Below, one piece after another: positions 22,752 through 32,307 of a stretch of 64,000 bases of DNA. Position 1 is the first letter of the stretch; the number at the start of each line of letters is the position of its first letter. The notes under the pieces are model-generated. The model was not told where the DNA came from, searched no databases, and saw nothing but the letters and a program-made list of their open reading frames with translations. Source of the stretch: Dactylonectria macrodidyma (Eukaryota; Ascomycota; Sordariomycetes; Hypocreales; Nectriaceae); contig JAGMUV010000031.1 of assembly GCA_020744425.1 (NCBI GenBank), positions 310,001 to 374,000 on the forward strand, written 5' to 3'. The translations under genes were made by a program, and so were the position numbers.

Positions 22752-22858
22752 GCAGCGACGAGGTTGAGCAACAAGCGATGAGACGACAATCCGTGGGGCT
22801 TGGGGTGTCAGGTACCAAATGTTCTGAAACGTGAACTAGATTGTATCAAGGCCCTATA
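22752..22858 (-). repeat. 107-bp dispersed repeat, copy 2
   Basis: Inverse copy of 2236-2342 without gaps, differing by six transitions. It marks the right border of the mobile island, about 20.5 kb from the first copy. No gene within. Confidence 0.8.
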
Positions 22859-23271
22859 CGACCATTACGATTGATTCCTCATTGAATTTCGAATTACCTC
22901 TTGGGTGAGGCCTACCCAACGCCTATAAAGCCGATATCGACGTGGATCCCTCACCATCCTCCACATTCCGTCTCTCCCCGAGAAGCTGTTCCGGTCCATT
23001 ATCGCAATCACCGGCCAAAACCCACTCCGTGGCGTCGCATCGTCTGGTAGGTTCAAGCCCGAGTTCGTTTAAATGACATCAGCGAGGTTCATATTCTCGA
23101 AAATCTTCCAGGCCTCTTTTCCCTTGACTTCTCCCTTATTTTTGTTGAATATAGGTCTCAACAGTCTTCTGGGGTGTAACCCGTTTTTATTTTGACAATT
23201 TTTTCCTTTTCTTCAATCACATTCCACGAACCTCAACCATTACTGATCAGTTGGTCAGATCCACAGAGGGT

Positions 23272-25023
23272 ATGGCGTCTTCGAGGATGGCGAGGAGCAA
23301 CTGGCAGAGCTTGGCCCGGCCTCGTTCTCGATTCCTCTTTGGCCGAGATGGTGCTGTCGCCTCTTCCACCTCTCCATCAACGCCCGCTCTGCCCGCCACC
23401 ACGAGGCTCGCAAATGCCCAACAGCCCACCCAAGAAACGACCGACGACTCCGACGTAAAGGCAACAACAGACGTAGAAGGACCCAAAAGGCGTGAGAAGG
23501 TCGTCGTCCTGGGGTCTGGCTGGGCTGGGTACGCCCTGGCCCGCGATCTCGACCCGGCCAAGTACGAGCGCGTCATCATCTCGCCGCGCTCCTACTTTGT
23601 CTTCACTCCGCTGCTGGCATCCACTTCAGTCGGCACCCTCGAATTCCGCTCCGTCCTCGAGCCCGTCCGCCGCCTGCAGCCGGACTGTTTCCACCAAGGC
23701 TGGGCCGATGATGTCGACTTTGCCAACAAGACCATCAGTGTCGAGACGAACCCAGATGCCGACGAGATCAACTCTCGCACCCTTCCACCCGCCACTCGAC
23801 CCTCACCGCAAAACCTTGAACGAGACAGAGGCTCCTCAGCCGTGTGCATTGTCGAGACCCCTTCCTCCGGCTCCGTCAAGGAGACTCTCACCAAGCGTAA
23901 GGGTGAGATGATCACGGTCCCCTACGACAAGCTCATCCTCGCCGTCGGCGCCTACTCCCAGACCTTTGGCGTTCCCGGCGTCCGTCAGCATGCCAACTTC
24001 CTCCGCGACGTCGGCGACGCCCGCTCCATCCGCCTCCGCGTCCTACAGTGCTTCGAGCGCGCGGAGCTCCCCTCCACCACCGACAAGCAGCGCCGCAAGC
24101 TGCTCCATTTTGCCGTCGTCGGCGGCGGTCCCACGGGCATAGAGTTTGCCGCTGAGCTCCACGACCTCATACACGATGACCTCGCTCGCATCTACCCTGA
24201 CCTCATGCCATTTGTTGGCATCACCGTCTACGACATTGCGCCCAAAATTCTGCCCATGTTCGACAAGAAGCTATCCTCCTACGCTATCGACACCTTCCGG
24301 CGCCAGGGCATCCGCGTCAAGACTAAGCATCACCTCCAGGGTATCCGTCCGGATGAGGACGGCAAGGGTGGCCTCAAGCTCAAGATCCAAGAGTATGGTG
24401 ATGATGAGGTTGGCGCAGGGATTGTTGTTTGGAGTACGGGTCTTATGCAGAATCCCCTTGTTGCCAAGCTTGTCGCAAAGGAGATTCGCGCCCCCATCAC
24501 CCCGGAGGAACAGCAGCAGCGGAAGCAACAGGCCTGGCATATTGTCAAGGCCGAGAGAAGCGGCGGTCTCGTCATAGATGACCACCTCCGTGTTCGCATC
24601 TCCACTAGGCCTGCCCAAGACATCGTCGCCAAGAACAGTGACAACGCCCCCTACCACATCCTCCCCGAAGTCTACGCCATAGGCGACTGCGCCGTCATGG
24701 AGCGCGAGGCCCTCCCCGCAACCGCACAGGTCGCCTCACAGCAGGCCAAGTACCTGGCCAAGGCTCTCAACAAATACGGCTCCTGCGAGGCTGTTGGTAA
24801 CGAATCAAAGCCCTTCATTTTCCGCAATCTCGGCATCCTCGCCTACATTGGCAGCTGGCGTGCCATAGCCCAGAGTTCGTCCGAGGGCCTGATGGGTAGG
24901 CTAGCCTGGATCCTATGGAGGGGTGCTTACATTACCCGGAGCATGAGCATACGAAACAAGATTATGGTTCTGGTTCACTGGATCATGACTTGGCGTTTTG
25001 GCCGTGATATTTCGAGGTTCTGA
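23272..25023 (+). CDS. Alternative (type II) NADH:ubiquinone oxidoreductase, mitochondrial
   Basis: A single exon of 583 residues. It oxidises NADH and reduces ubiquinone at the inner mitochondrial membrane without proton pumping, bypassing complex I. The Arg/Ser-rich N-terminus (MASSRMARSNWQSLARPRSR) fits a mitochondrial presequence. The FAD-binding GSGWAGY lies at 81-87, and the NADH-binding VVGGGPTGIEFAAEL begins at about 282. YAIGDCA is the conserved second FAD motif, and the C-terminus (RNKIMVLVHWIMTWRFGRDI) fits the amphipathic membrane anchor. No EF-hand is visible, unlike some external isoforms. I chose the ATG at 23272; no earlier in-frame ATG exists. An acidic/serine insertion (about 160-215) lies between the two dinucleotide folds, as is common in fungal forms. 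Confidence 0.93.
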   Translation: MASSRMARSNWQSLARPRSRFLFGRDGAVASSTSPSTPALPATTRLANAQQPTQETTDDSDVKATTDVEGPKRREKVVVLGSGWAGYALARDLDPAKYERVIISPRSYFVFTPLLASTSVGTLEFRSVLEPVRRLQPDCFHQGWADDVDFANKTISVETNPDADEINSRTLPPATRPSPQNLERDRGSSAVCIVETPSSGSVKETLTKRKGEMITVPYDKLILAVGAYSQTFGVPGVRQHANFLRDVGDARSIRLRVLQCFERAELPSTTDKQRRKLLHFAVVGGGPTGIEFAAELHDLIHDDLARIYPDLMPFVGITVYDIAPKILPMFDKKLSSYAIDTFRRQGIRVKTKHHLQGIRPDEDGKGGLKLKIQEYGDDEVGAGIVVWSTGLMQNPLVAKLVAKEIRAPITPEEQQQRKQQAWHIVKAERSGGLVIDDHLRVRISTRPAQDIVAKNSDNAPYHILPEVYAIGDCAVMEREALPATAQVASQQAKYLAKALNKYGSCEAVGNESKPFIFRNLGILAYIGSWRAIAQSSSEGLMGRLAWILWRGAYITRSMSIRNKIMVLVHWIMTWRFGRDISRF

Positions 25024-25429
25024 GGGTAGTCTTAACTATTTTCATCCGTGGACTATTATTCCAAGTCTTCAATGAAGGGGAGGGGGCAGACAAAACTCGC
25101 TCAAAGCGAAATGTACGGTTAGAGGATGAAACGGAGCTCTCTCGCTTAGTTTGTTCTTGTATAAAGACTTGACTGAGTGGCTATGTACCAGTAGTGTAAC
25201 AAATTATAATAACGCCTTACTGCCAAGCAATGATACACATCAATCCGTCGATAATATCCGCCTCACCCAGGGCAGAAAAGCTGGCACGCGCATTTCTAAA
25301 TTTTACGGCCTGATATGGCTACATATTGGCTTACACATTGCAATTATGGGATTGCACGGCGGCCATTACAATTAAGCGTTCCTTACGGAGAATAGACAGC
25401 ATGTCCTATCAACATCACAAAAATCTCGG
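25024..25429. other. Downstream region of NADH dehydrogenase gene
   Basis: AT-rich presumed 3' untranslated and intergenic sequence. I see no further gene. Confidence 0.4.
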
Positions 25430-25689
25430 CTATCCCTTAGACCGTGGTAAGGCAACACTTGATCCATAGTCCCCATAGAGGCTCGGGAGATCAACGGTAC
25501 GCTGGTTGACTTCAAAAAGCTAGGTGGCTACGGGACAAGATATGTACTGTGATGTAGATCCCTAACAGTCGTGACTTCTAGCACCATACAAAATAGGTGG
25601 GATCACATGTACCCGGTCATACTCTATTTTCGTTGGTTTGAATCCCTGCTTCTAGCGTAAGTGTTGCCTTACCACGGTCGAAGGGATAG
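25430..25689. mobile_element. 260-bp MITE flanked by TA
   Basis: Ends 25430-25460 and 25659-25689 are 31-bp inverted repeats with one mismatch, starting CTATCCCTT and containing GACCGTGGTAAGGCAACACT. The outer TA dinucleotides fit a TA target duplication. There is no coding capacity, so it is a non-autonomous miniature element. Its TATCCC end resembles the piggyBac termini at 7985 and 10246. Confidence 0.85.
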
Positions 25690-26285
25690 GTCTACATTTC
25701 CTGCGGGGAACATCTAACCCATTATCGTGCCCTATTGTGTAATTTATCCCTTTAGTTATAAGTTATTGCATTTTCAGAGTATTATCGGTATTGACAAACT
25801 CCGCCAACAGTGTCATTCCGAGAAAGAAACATAATGATATGCTGCCATGGCCAGTGGCCAAAAGCAGTCCATCTGTTGAATACTGGTGAAGAGGATGCCG
25901 GCTAACCGGAGGTCCGAACTACCGGTCGGAGAGCTGTCTCAGCACTGTAACAACCTCTCAGTTAGGTCATCACTGAACAGATAGAAATAGGGTTCCAACC
26001 CAACTATCTGACAAAAGAAAAAAATATACAATTTTCACCCCAATATCTGACACCATCCCCTTCTTCTATTCTTTCATATCGCGTATGTACCAGGTTTTCC
26101 GTTCCAGCTCATAAGTAGCGATATTCGTCTTTACCATTACATCCTAAGCTATTACATTGCCAACTACCATCGTGCTTTCCGAGTCCGCTTCTTGTATCCT
26201 GTTAGTGATGGTATGAGGTCTTTCGTGGTACGCTCCTCCGTGCGCAAGACAGGTACCAAACACTTAAGTGACTCATCGTCCATAT
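25690..26285. other. Intergenic, nothing recognised
   Basis: Contains two ATCTGACA motifs near 26005 and 26045 and no convincing gene; the 3' part should include the untranslated tail of the GPI-protein gene. Confidence 0.4.
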
Positions 26286-26840
26286 TTACAGATTGACGAA
26301 AATAGCGGCGCCACCCATAAGAGCACCAAGGGCGACAGCAGCGGTAGGCATGGCACCGGTGTCATCGCCAGTGGTAGTGCTCACCACCTCACCAGTGGCG
26401 GTGGCAGTCTCAAGCTCGTCGCTGGCGGATTCGAGAGCCGAGCTGAGAGACGCGGCAGCGGAGCCGCTGGCAGTCTCGAGGGCGGAGCTAATGCTTGCTG
26501 CCTTGCTGCTGATGCTGGCAGCGGCACTGTTGTCAACTGACTTGGTAATAACAGTAGTCGACTCGGTATCCGTGGCTGAACCAGTGACCGTGGTGGTGGC
26601 GTCGTCGGTGGCGGTAGTACCGCTCACTGCACTCGAGACAATGTTGCTGATGCTCTCTATAACACTAGAAGGGCCGACGGCGGTAGAAATATCGTCAATG
26701 ACAGAGGAAATGGCATCTACTTGCGCCTATGTGGTATAACAAGTTAATAAATGTAAACCAGGTACGGGAGTATTGGTGGCTGGGTTTACCTTGGCGAGGG
26801 CAGCAATGATGGAAGCGAGAGCGATAGCGGAGATTTTCAT
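26286..26840 (-). CDS. Small Ser/Thr/Ala-rich GPI-anchored surface protein
   Basis: Exon 1 (26840-26790) encodes MKISAIALASIIAALAK, a clear signal peptide. A 63-nt intron (GTAAAC..TAG, 26727-26789) leads to exon 2 (26726-26286), for 163 residues in total. The middle is rich in Ser, Thr and Ala with repeated SAAASISS/SSALE blocks, likely O-glycosylated. The C-terminus ends in a hydrophobic stretch (PTAAVALGALMGGAAIFVNL) after small residues, which fits GPI attachment. No cysteines are present, so it is neither a hydrophobin nor a CFEM protein. Role: cell-wall or surface protein of unknown specific function. Confidence 0.8.
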
Positions 26841-28568
26841 GTTGGCGATGGTGCTGATGGCGTATGACTACTGAGTATGCAGCTTAAATGATATAGTGAG
26901 GAACGGATGTGATACGATACAAAAGAGAGAGGTGCGCACTATATCTACTTTAGAAGCTTGCAGCACGAATGCTGCTTGCGGCGCTATTCCTGCCTACACC
27001 GAGCTATAAAGTATATTCGAATCACCCTTTCATGGCATAGAACGGTTGCATACTGGCTATCTAGGTAACCAAGGCTGTGCGGGTTCATTCTTAGCTTGTC
27101 GGAGTACTCGGTTGAACTCCGATGCACGTTCGAGACAACCGAGGACAAGCCGCCTGCAACATGTCGAGACCTGAGGTCCTGTGTGCACGCGGGTGGAATT
27201 TGGAAAGAATCAGCAGGGTAATGCACAACCACAGAGAGAGGAAATATGCCGGACCTGCGGTTGCATTTCCTGGTTTTCTTCGATCGACGCCATTCAAAGC
27301 AAGGGCAACAGATGGAAATTGCCGGCAGTGGTGTGGTGGTGAACACCACCGTCAATGCAAGGCGTCAATGAAGCAACTTGGAAGGGCTATAAAAGGCTGC
27401 GAGCTACGCGTTAAGCCACAAGCGATTGGTGTGACAGGAACAGACGAGGATTTGGCAAAAGCGACGACCAGGCAACGCAACGCAATCGATGACGCACACG
27501 ATGAGATTGCGAAAGAGTGGCGTCATGATGCCAACATGTACCCGTAAACCTGCATCGGATTAAAAAAAATCTGGAGTCGGCTACCGCTTCTGCGACATGA
27601 CTGGTGTGACAGCCTTGGTTGATCGCGGCTTGGCGGCTTGGCTGCTTGGCTGCTTGGCTGCTTGGCTGCTTGGCTAGAAATATCAACCAGGGTTGCAATC
27701 CTTCGATTCCTTGGACTATGCCATCTACGATTCTGGGCATTTTGGCCTGCTGTCAAAGCTGTCGTATTAAACACTGCCTTTTAATATTGAAAAATTTTGT
27801 TACACAAGGCAAATTTTGGAATTGACATGACCTGACACATGCACATGCACATTGTCGGACACGCAGGGGGTCACGGGCTGCCCGAGTTGGTGTGATCAGA
27901 TGGATGAGAAATGCCGTGTATTCAGCAGCCGTTAATTTTGGCTCATTCATTCATTGAATCTCTGTTCTCTCTCCGAGGTTTTTTTCTTCCTCATTTTAGG
28001 CGTGAATTTGTAGAAGTCGCTTGAACATGCCCATCTCACGCATTGCGCGAGCTCACTGTACCTTGTTCATTGTGTTCAGTTATATGGCCGATTGCGTTAT
28101 CCAGAGCCACGGCTTTTTTCACGTGCCGGGAAGATCGAGGGCTGAATTAATGAAGGAGGGACATGAATTAACTGGCTTTGCTAGAACCATTGCGCCATCC
28201 GATCGCCCAAGTATGGAATCACGCTCCTGTGACAGTACTGTTATTGGATAAGTAGGTTCTGGGCCGTACCTCCAGCTGTCCATCCCTTCGGGATATCACT
28301 CACGGGCACCATCATTTAATCCGTGGTCTTCCTCAACAGCAACCCCACTTAATGCTCCCGCGATATCTTTGTCTTCGTTTTCGCAGCTATAGATGATGCT
28401 GTCGAGGGATTGTGTGTGAGTGTCAACCCAGTCACCATCACTTACGCGGCTGGAACTTCCGGGGCTGAAGTATCTTAATGACCGCAGCACATCTTGAGTG
28501 CGCGAAGGCGCATTGGATGTATCGGACATGGATCTGATCCAATTAAAACCGCGAAAAAAATAGTGACA
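26841..28568. other. Intergenic with short-repeat array; no clear gene
   Basis: Upstream region of the GPI-protein gene followed by about 1.7 kb without a gene I can support. A minus-strand frame at 28529-28296 (MSDTSNAPSRTQDV...) is acidic and serine-rich and could be a small exon, but nothing around it confirms this. Confidence 0.35.
27628..27675 (+). repeat. GCTTGGCT octamer array
   Basis: About six tandem copies of an 8-bp GCTTGGCT/GCTTGGCG unit. Related CTTGGCTTG runs occur at 32125-32245. Confidence 0.85.
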
Positions 28569-29120
28569 TTAGCTAACAGGCATTTTTTGCCTATGATAGA
28601 AGTACCAACATTTAGGCTTTTTACAAATAGCTACGTTACAAGTCAGACAACCCCACATTGTTGATGTACCTATCTTTTTAGGGGCTCTTTGTCGGGCCCG
28701 GCTGTTGATGCTATTCGCATCTAGCTGTTGCAACGGGCCCTGTTTTCTAGGGCGTTGCTGACTTCTAGGGCCGATTTGAACACCCTGACAGGCCAGACAT
28801 CGGGCCTTTTTTTTCCTATTGTCAAAGATATGCTCTTCAAACGGCGTGGTGGTGTTCCCAGCACGATATCTTTGTCTGGATGAGCCTACAAGGAAATCGC
28901 GGTCCGGGACACGTTAAACGGTTCAAATTGGCTGCCTACGGCGTCTGTAGGATTGATATCTGGTCTGTAGGTGCTATCGGCGTCTTGCTCACGGCGGCTC
29001 CTAGATACCTGTAGCTGCATTAGATATCTAGCTTCCTTGTTGACCCGGCTGCTCCTGCCGCTGCTGCTGTGGCCGCGGCGGCGGCGTTGTTCAAGGCCTT
29101 TGACGCTCAATTGGGGTGCC
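28569..29120 (-). pseudogene. Orphan piggyBac-type cysteine-rich domain gene, frameshifted
   Basis: The frame starts MAPQLSVKGLEQRRRRG at 29120 and runs to about 28915. There a one-base shift is needed to continue as VPDRDFLVGSSRQRY. The rest ends in a zinc-type domain: CLACQG, then GCLTCNVAICKKPKCWYFYH, stop at 28569. This matches the C-terminal cysteine-rich domain of the piggyBac transposase at 8104 (GCLDCNVPLC..CWYLWH). The catalytic DDD part is absent. The N-terminal half resembles no transposase region I know. It may be a domesticated or decayed remnant; a 27-nt GT..AG intron at the break is too short to believe. Confidence 0.6.
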
Positions 29121-29450
29121 ATGTCTATGATGTAAGAAGTGGCTGAATTAGATACATAGAAAATTAGCTGTGGCGGCTTTTTAAGGTCCCTCAATGTATT
29201 GACGTTCTTGTGGGGCGGCTACATCCAATGCGCCTTCGCGCACTCAAGGAGATAGTTATATCTTCTCCATTGAAGAATTGAGTGTATCAATTCCAATATC
29301 TCTCCACTAAATTTGGAGAGGATGAGATTACATCAAAATGATATCATGGACTATCTCTACATAAAGGCCATCCCAGTCGACCAGAGCGTAGTACCAAGAT
29401 TGTTTCATTCTGATAAACCGTCTATTTTTCTTCTCATTACCTTCCCAACA

Positions 29451-30524
29451 ATGGCACTGCAAGCGTCTTCTCGCCTTTTCAGCACCAGCAGGCTGGCGTG
29501 GAGGGCAACCAGTGGATCCTGCAAAGTTTCGACCAGGCCATTTACGACGACAAGGCCACTTCAAATCCCTGGTCCAATTCTTTTGGAGGACAAGAAGAAA
29601 GGCTTCGGCTTCGTTCGCCATAATTGCCGCCCACCCAAACCGAGGACCTTGGGCGTTACGGAAATCCGAGGTCCATATTACTCTGCGATGGGAAAAAGGT
29701 ATTTGCAGGATGTGCTCGAAACGTAGGTTTCAATCACCGTCCGTTTACTATGCGAATTACTAAGAGAATTTTAGAATGGGGCATCACGTCGATGGGCTCA
29801 AGTTTGCCGGTGGCTCGTTCTCGTTGTTCCCAGAGGAGAATTTGAAGGATTTAGTTGAACTTGCTCATCAATATGGGGTGTATGTTTCTACTGTAAGTTC
29901 ATACTAACATTCAGATGCCTGCCAAAACTATGCTAATATAATGTTGACCAGGGTGGCTGGATGGAACATGTTCTGCTCCAATCTGATCCTCAGTTGGCAG
30001 TAGACCGCTATCTAAAGAAGTGCAAAGAGCTTGGCTTCGATGTCATCGAAATTTCCTCTGGTTTCCTTTCCATTCCCCAAGATGATTGGCTTCGCCTCGT
30101 CGACAAAGTCCACTCTGAAGGGCTCATAGCAAAACCCGAGTGTGGGATCCAGTTTGGCGCAGGAGGCGATACAGCAGCTTCGGAACTCGAATCCATGGGC
30201 ACGTCCGACCCGTCTAAGATCATCCACATGGGCAAACGATTCATTGATGCTGGTGTCGAGCGCATCATGATCGAGAGTGAAGGCATCACAGAGAACGTGA
30301 TAAAGTGGAGAACCGATGTTATCCAGCAGATCCTACGGGAGCTTCCTCAGGAGAAGGTTATGTTTGAGGCGGCGGACCCTGCAGTATTCAACTGGTACAT
30401 CCGTGAATTTGGCACGGATGTGAACTTGTTTGTCGATCATTCACAGATTGTACAACTCTCATGTCTTCGGGAGGGGATCTGGGGAAGGGCCGATACGTTC
30501 TCTTCAGTTGTTAACTACAAATGA
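29451..30524 (+). CDS. ComA-like (phosphosulfolactate synthase family) protein
   Basis: Exons 29451-29722, 29775-29892 and 29952-30524, with introns of 52 and 59 nt, give 320 residues. The joins read VLET|MGHHVDGLKFAGGSF and GVYVST|GGWMEH. The family's (beta/alpha)8 enzyme adds sulfite to phosphoenolpyruvate in archaeal coenzyme M synthesis. Visible family signatures are GVTEIRGPYYSAMG, DGLKFAGGSF, GGWMEHVLLQ, GFDVIEISSG and MIESEGI. The first 40 residues are rich in Arg, Ser and Thr and lack acids, so a mitochondrial import signal is likely. The reaction in fungi is not established as far as I know. Phosphosulfolactate synthase function is therefore a family label, not a demonstrated role. 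Confidence 0.85.
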
Positions 30525-31160
30525 GGTTCGAAAAGAACCGCACGTCTGTGGCCGCGTGTCCTTTTATTTTCAAGCCAACGCCCCCTGAGCCCACATCCAG
30601 GTTTCGCTGATCCTTGTACGGGAAGTGTATCATGATGCAGAGTGATGTAGATGTGATCGTGCGGCATTTACTGAGGTCAATAGCCACTGTTGTCATGCCG
30701 CAGGCCCATGTTGCATCATTGAGTAGTTCTCGTCCATGCACCGTGGGCACCCGATTCCACCAGACAGACTCCTCTCGCGTCAAGGTTGAAGAGGACCACG
30801 AACCATGCAAGGCGTTTCGCCATCTTCATATGATATGCTGTAATGAGATTTTCCACGTATTCTAGAAGACTTGAGAGATCCTTGCAACAGAGACAGGAAT
30901 GGATCTGCAGGATGATACAGACAAAGAGTACTTTTGTGAGGATGCCTTGGCATGTTTTGTCTAACAAGCTGACCAGGTTGCCTTACTTGACTCATGCTAT
31001 TCGATGGCTGGATCCCCTCCTCCAATTTTGATTTATTGTCTGGAGCTGGTATCACTCGCTGCTGCTCTCTGTCAGTAGCTTTTCAATGGTTGGCAGCCCC
31101 CTATGAGGTCACCGTAATGTATAACCAAGCCTCTCTCCTTAATTATCCTCCCCGGGGCTG
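30525..31160. other. Intergenic, nothing recognised
   Basis: Presumed 3' region of the ComA-like gene; no coding stretch or RNA gene that I can support. Confidence 0.4.
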
Positions 31161-31690
31161 CTAGGTTATCCTGCTGAACAGTGCCGTGACTCCATATAAC
31201 GTATGCCGGTTCCTGCTCCTAGCATCGCCAAAGGCAACGTGAATCTGCCCCGGAGCTTCCTTCAGTAGTCCCTTTACCCTCGTCTTGTGTTTCTCTAAGT
31301 GTTGAATTGCCAGCTGCCGAATAGTATGCCTCGAGATGTGGGCGCCTGTGACCTTAACAGCAGGGTTAAGATATTCGAAGATGTGCCGTGGGTGAGGGTT
31401 TTCGGCTTGTTGGAAAGACTGTTGACTATCGACAATCCAGTTGACAACGAGCTTTTAGAAATGTTTTCGATCAAAGCGTTTAATCAGGTTGTCAACCAAG
31501 GACTGTTCCTTTGGGTCGTCCCGGCTGAGATTGAGGATATCTGTAACAGAAGAGAACATCCTCTTCCCTCCCTTCGTCGCAGAGGGCGCCGGGCGTTTCC
31601 CTGGTAGATCCCAATGACCGTGGGACTTCCATAGGTGATGTTCAGCATTCTGTGTACCTCTGGAATCGTAGGATTGCGGGTTATTGCTTC
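31161..31690 (-). pseudogene. hAT transposase relic (N-terminal part)
   Basis: One continuous minus-strand frame matches the N-terminal half of the intact hAT at 34489-36965. It includes the BED-finger tail GTQNAEHHLWKSHGHW, RFDRKHF, WIVDSQQSF, RHIFEYLNPAV and GQIHVAFGDARSRNRHTLYG. An in-frame TAA at 31455-31457 stands where the intact copy has Gln (KQHFQRM against RKHF-stop-KL), a CAA to TAA transition. The copy ends abruptly at about 31161, before the catalytic core, so it is truncated. Confidence 0.8.
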
Positions 31691-31739
31691 TGACGGATAC
31701 GGGGCATAAAAATTCGTCGTCTTAGACTGGATCTCAGTA

Positions 31740-31999
31740 CCGTATCCCCATACCCAAGAGGTGTGAAGTGCCACGTTCGGGCACTTTGGGTCGAGAAAAC
31801 CACCCTTGACCATTCCGAGAAGACATTTCTGCGTACAGTACTGCCGACCCTGCTCGCCGCCGCCTCCGCACGGCCGTACCGCCAGTCGCTGGCTCCACCT
31901 AGTTACTTGTCTCGTATTTAGTCCGGTTGGCGTAGGCATATCCGGTGGCTTGGGCGCCGACTCGCCATCGGATGGTTCCCGCCTGTCGTCCGTCCTCAA
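31740..31999 (-). pseudogene. Fragment with YCTQKCLLG..LDPKCPN motif
   Basis: The minus-strand frame contains QYCTQKCLLGMVKGGFLDPK followed by CPNVALH. I associate this cysteine motif with large fungal hypothetical proteins that often have kinase-like domains. After it, sense is lost and the frame runs into the neighbouring hAT relic in a different phase. It is a gene fragment stranded in transposon debris; the family name is tentative. Confidence 0.4.
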
Positions 32000-32124
32000 C
32001 GACCCCTCACCAATCTGGCTCTCAGTAGTTCGACGTGTCCTTTGTGGGGCAAGGTCGGCGACCGATCGACGCCCTTGTAGGTGGTAGGTTCATAACCAGG
32101 TGACAGGGTTCGCAATGAGCCAAG

Positions 32125-32250
32125 CAAGCCGCCCTAGAAGACCGGCTTGGCTTGATTGCGAGATTCTGAGGAAAGCTTGGCTTGCGAAGTCAACAGCTTG
32201 GCTTGGCTTGCGAGGCTTGGAAAGCCTTTTAGGCTGGCAAGCCCCCAGGC
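32125..32250 (+). repeat. CTTGGCTTG-type imperfect repeats
   Basis: Interspersed GCTTGGCTTG and GGCTTGG motifs, about eight in 125 bp, related to the octamer array at 27628. No gene. Confidence 0.5.
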
Positions 32251-32307
32251 TTCTCAGAAGTGCCAGAAACGTCCATTTCTCTTCAATCTTGCCCCATTTG
32301 AAGTAGG

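Noticed and set aside
23035..23070. GGTTCAAGCCC as a tRNA T-arm
   Set aside because: Surrounding bases do not fold into a tRNA.
25625..25655. tRNA-like B box (GGTTTGAATCC)
   Set aside because: No matching A box, anticodon arm or acceptor pairing; it lies inside the MITE.
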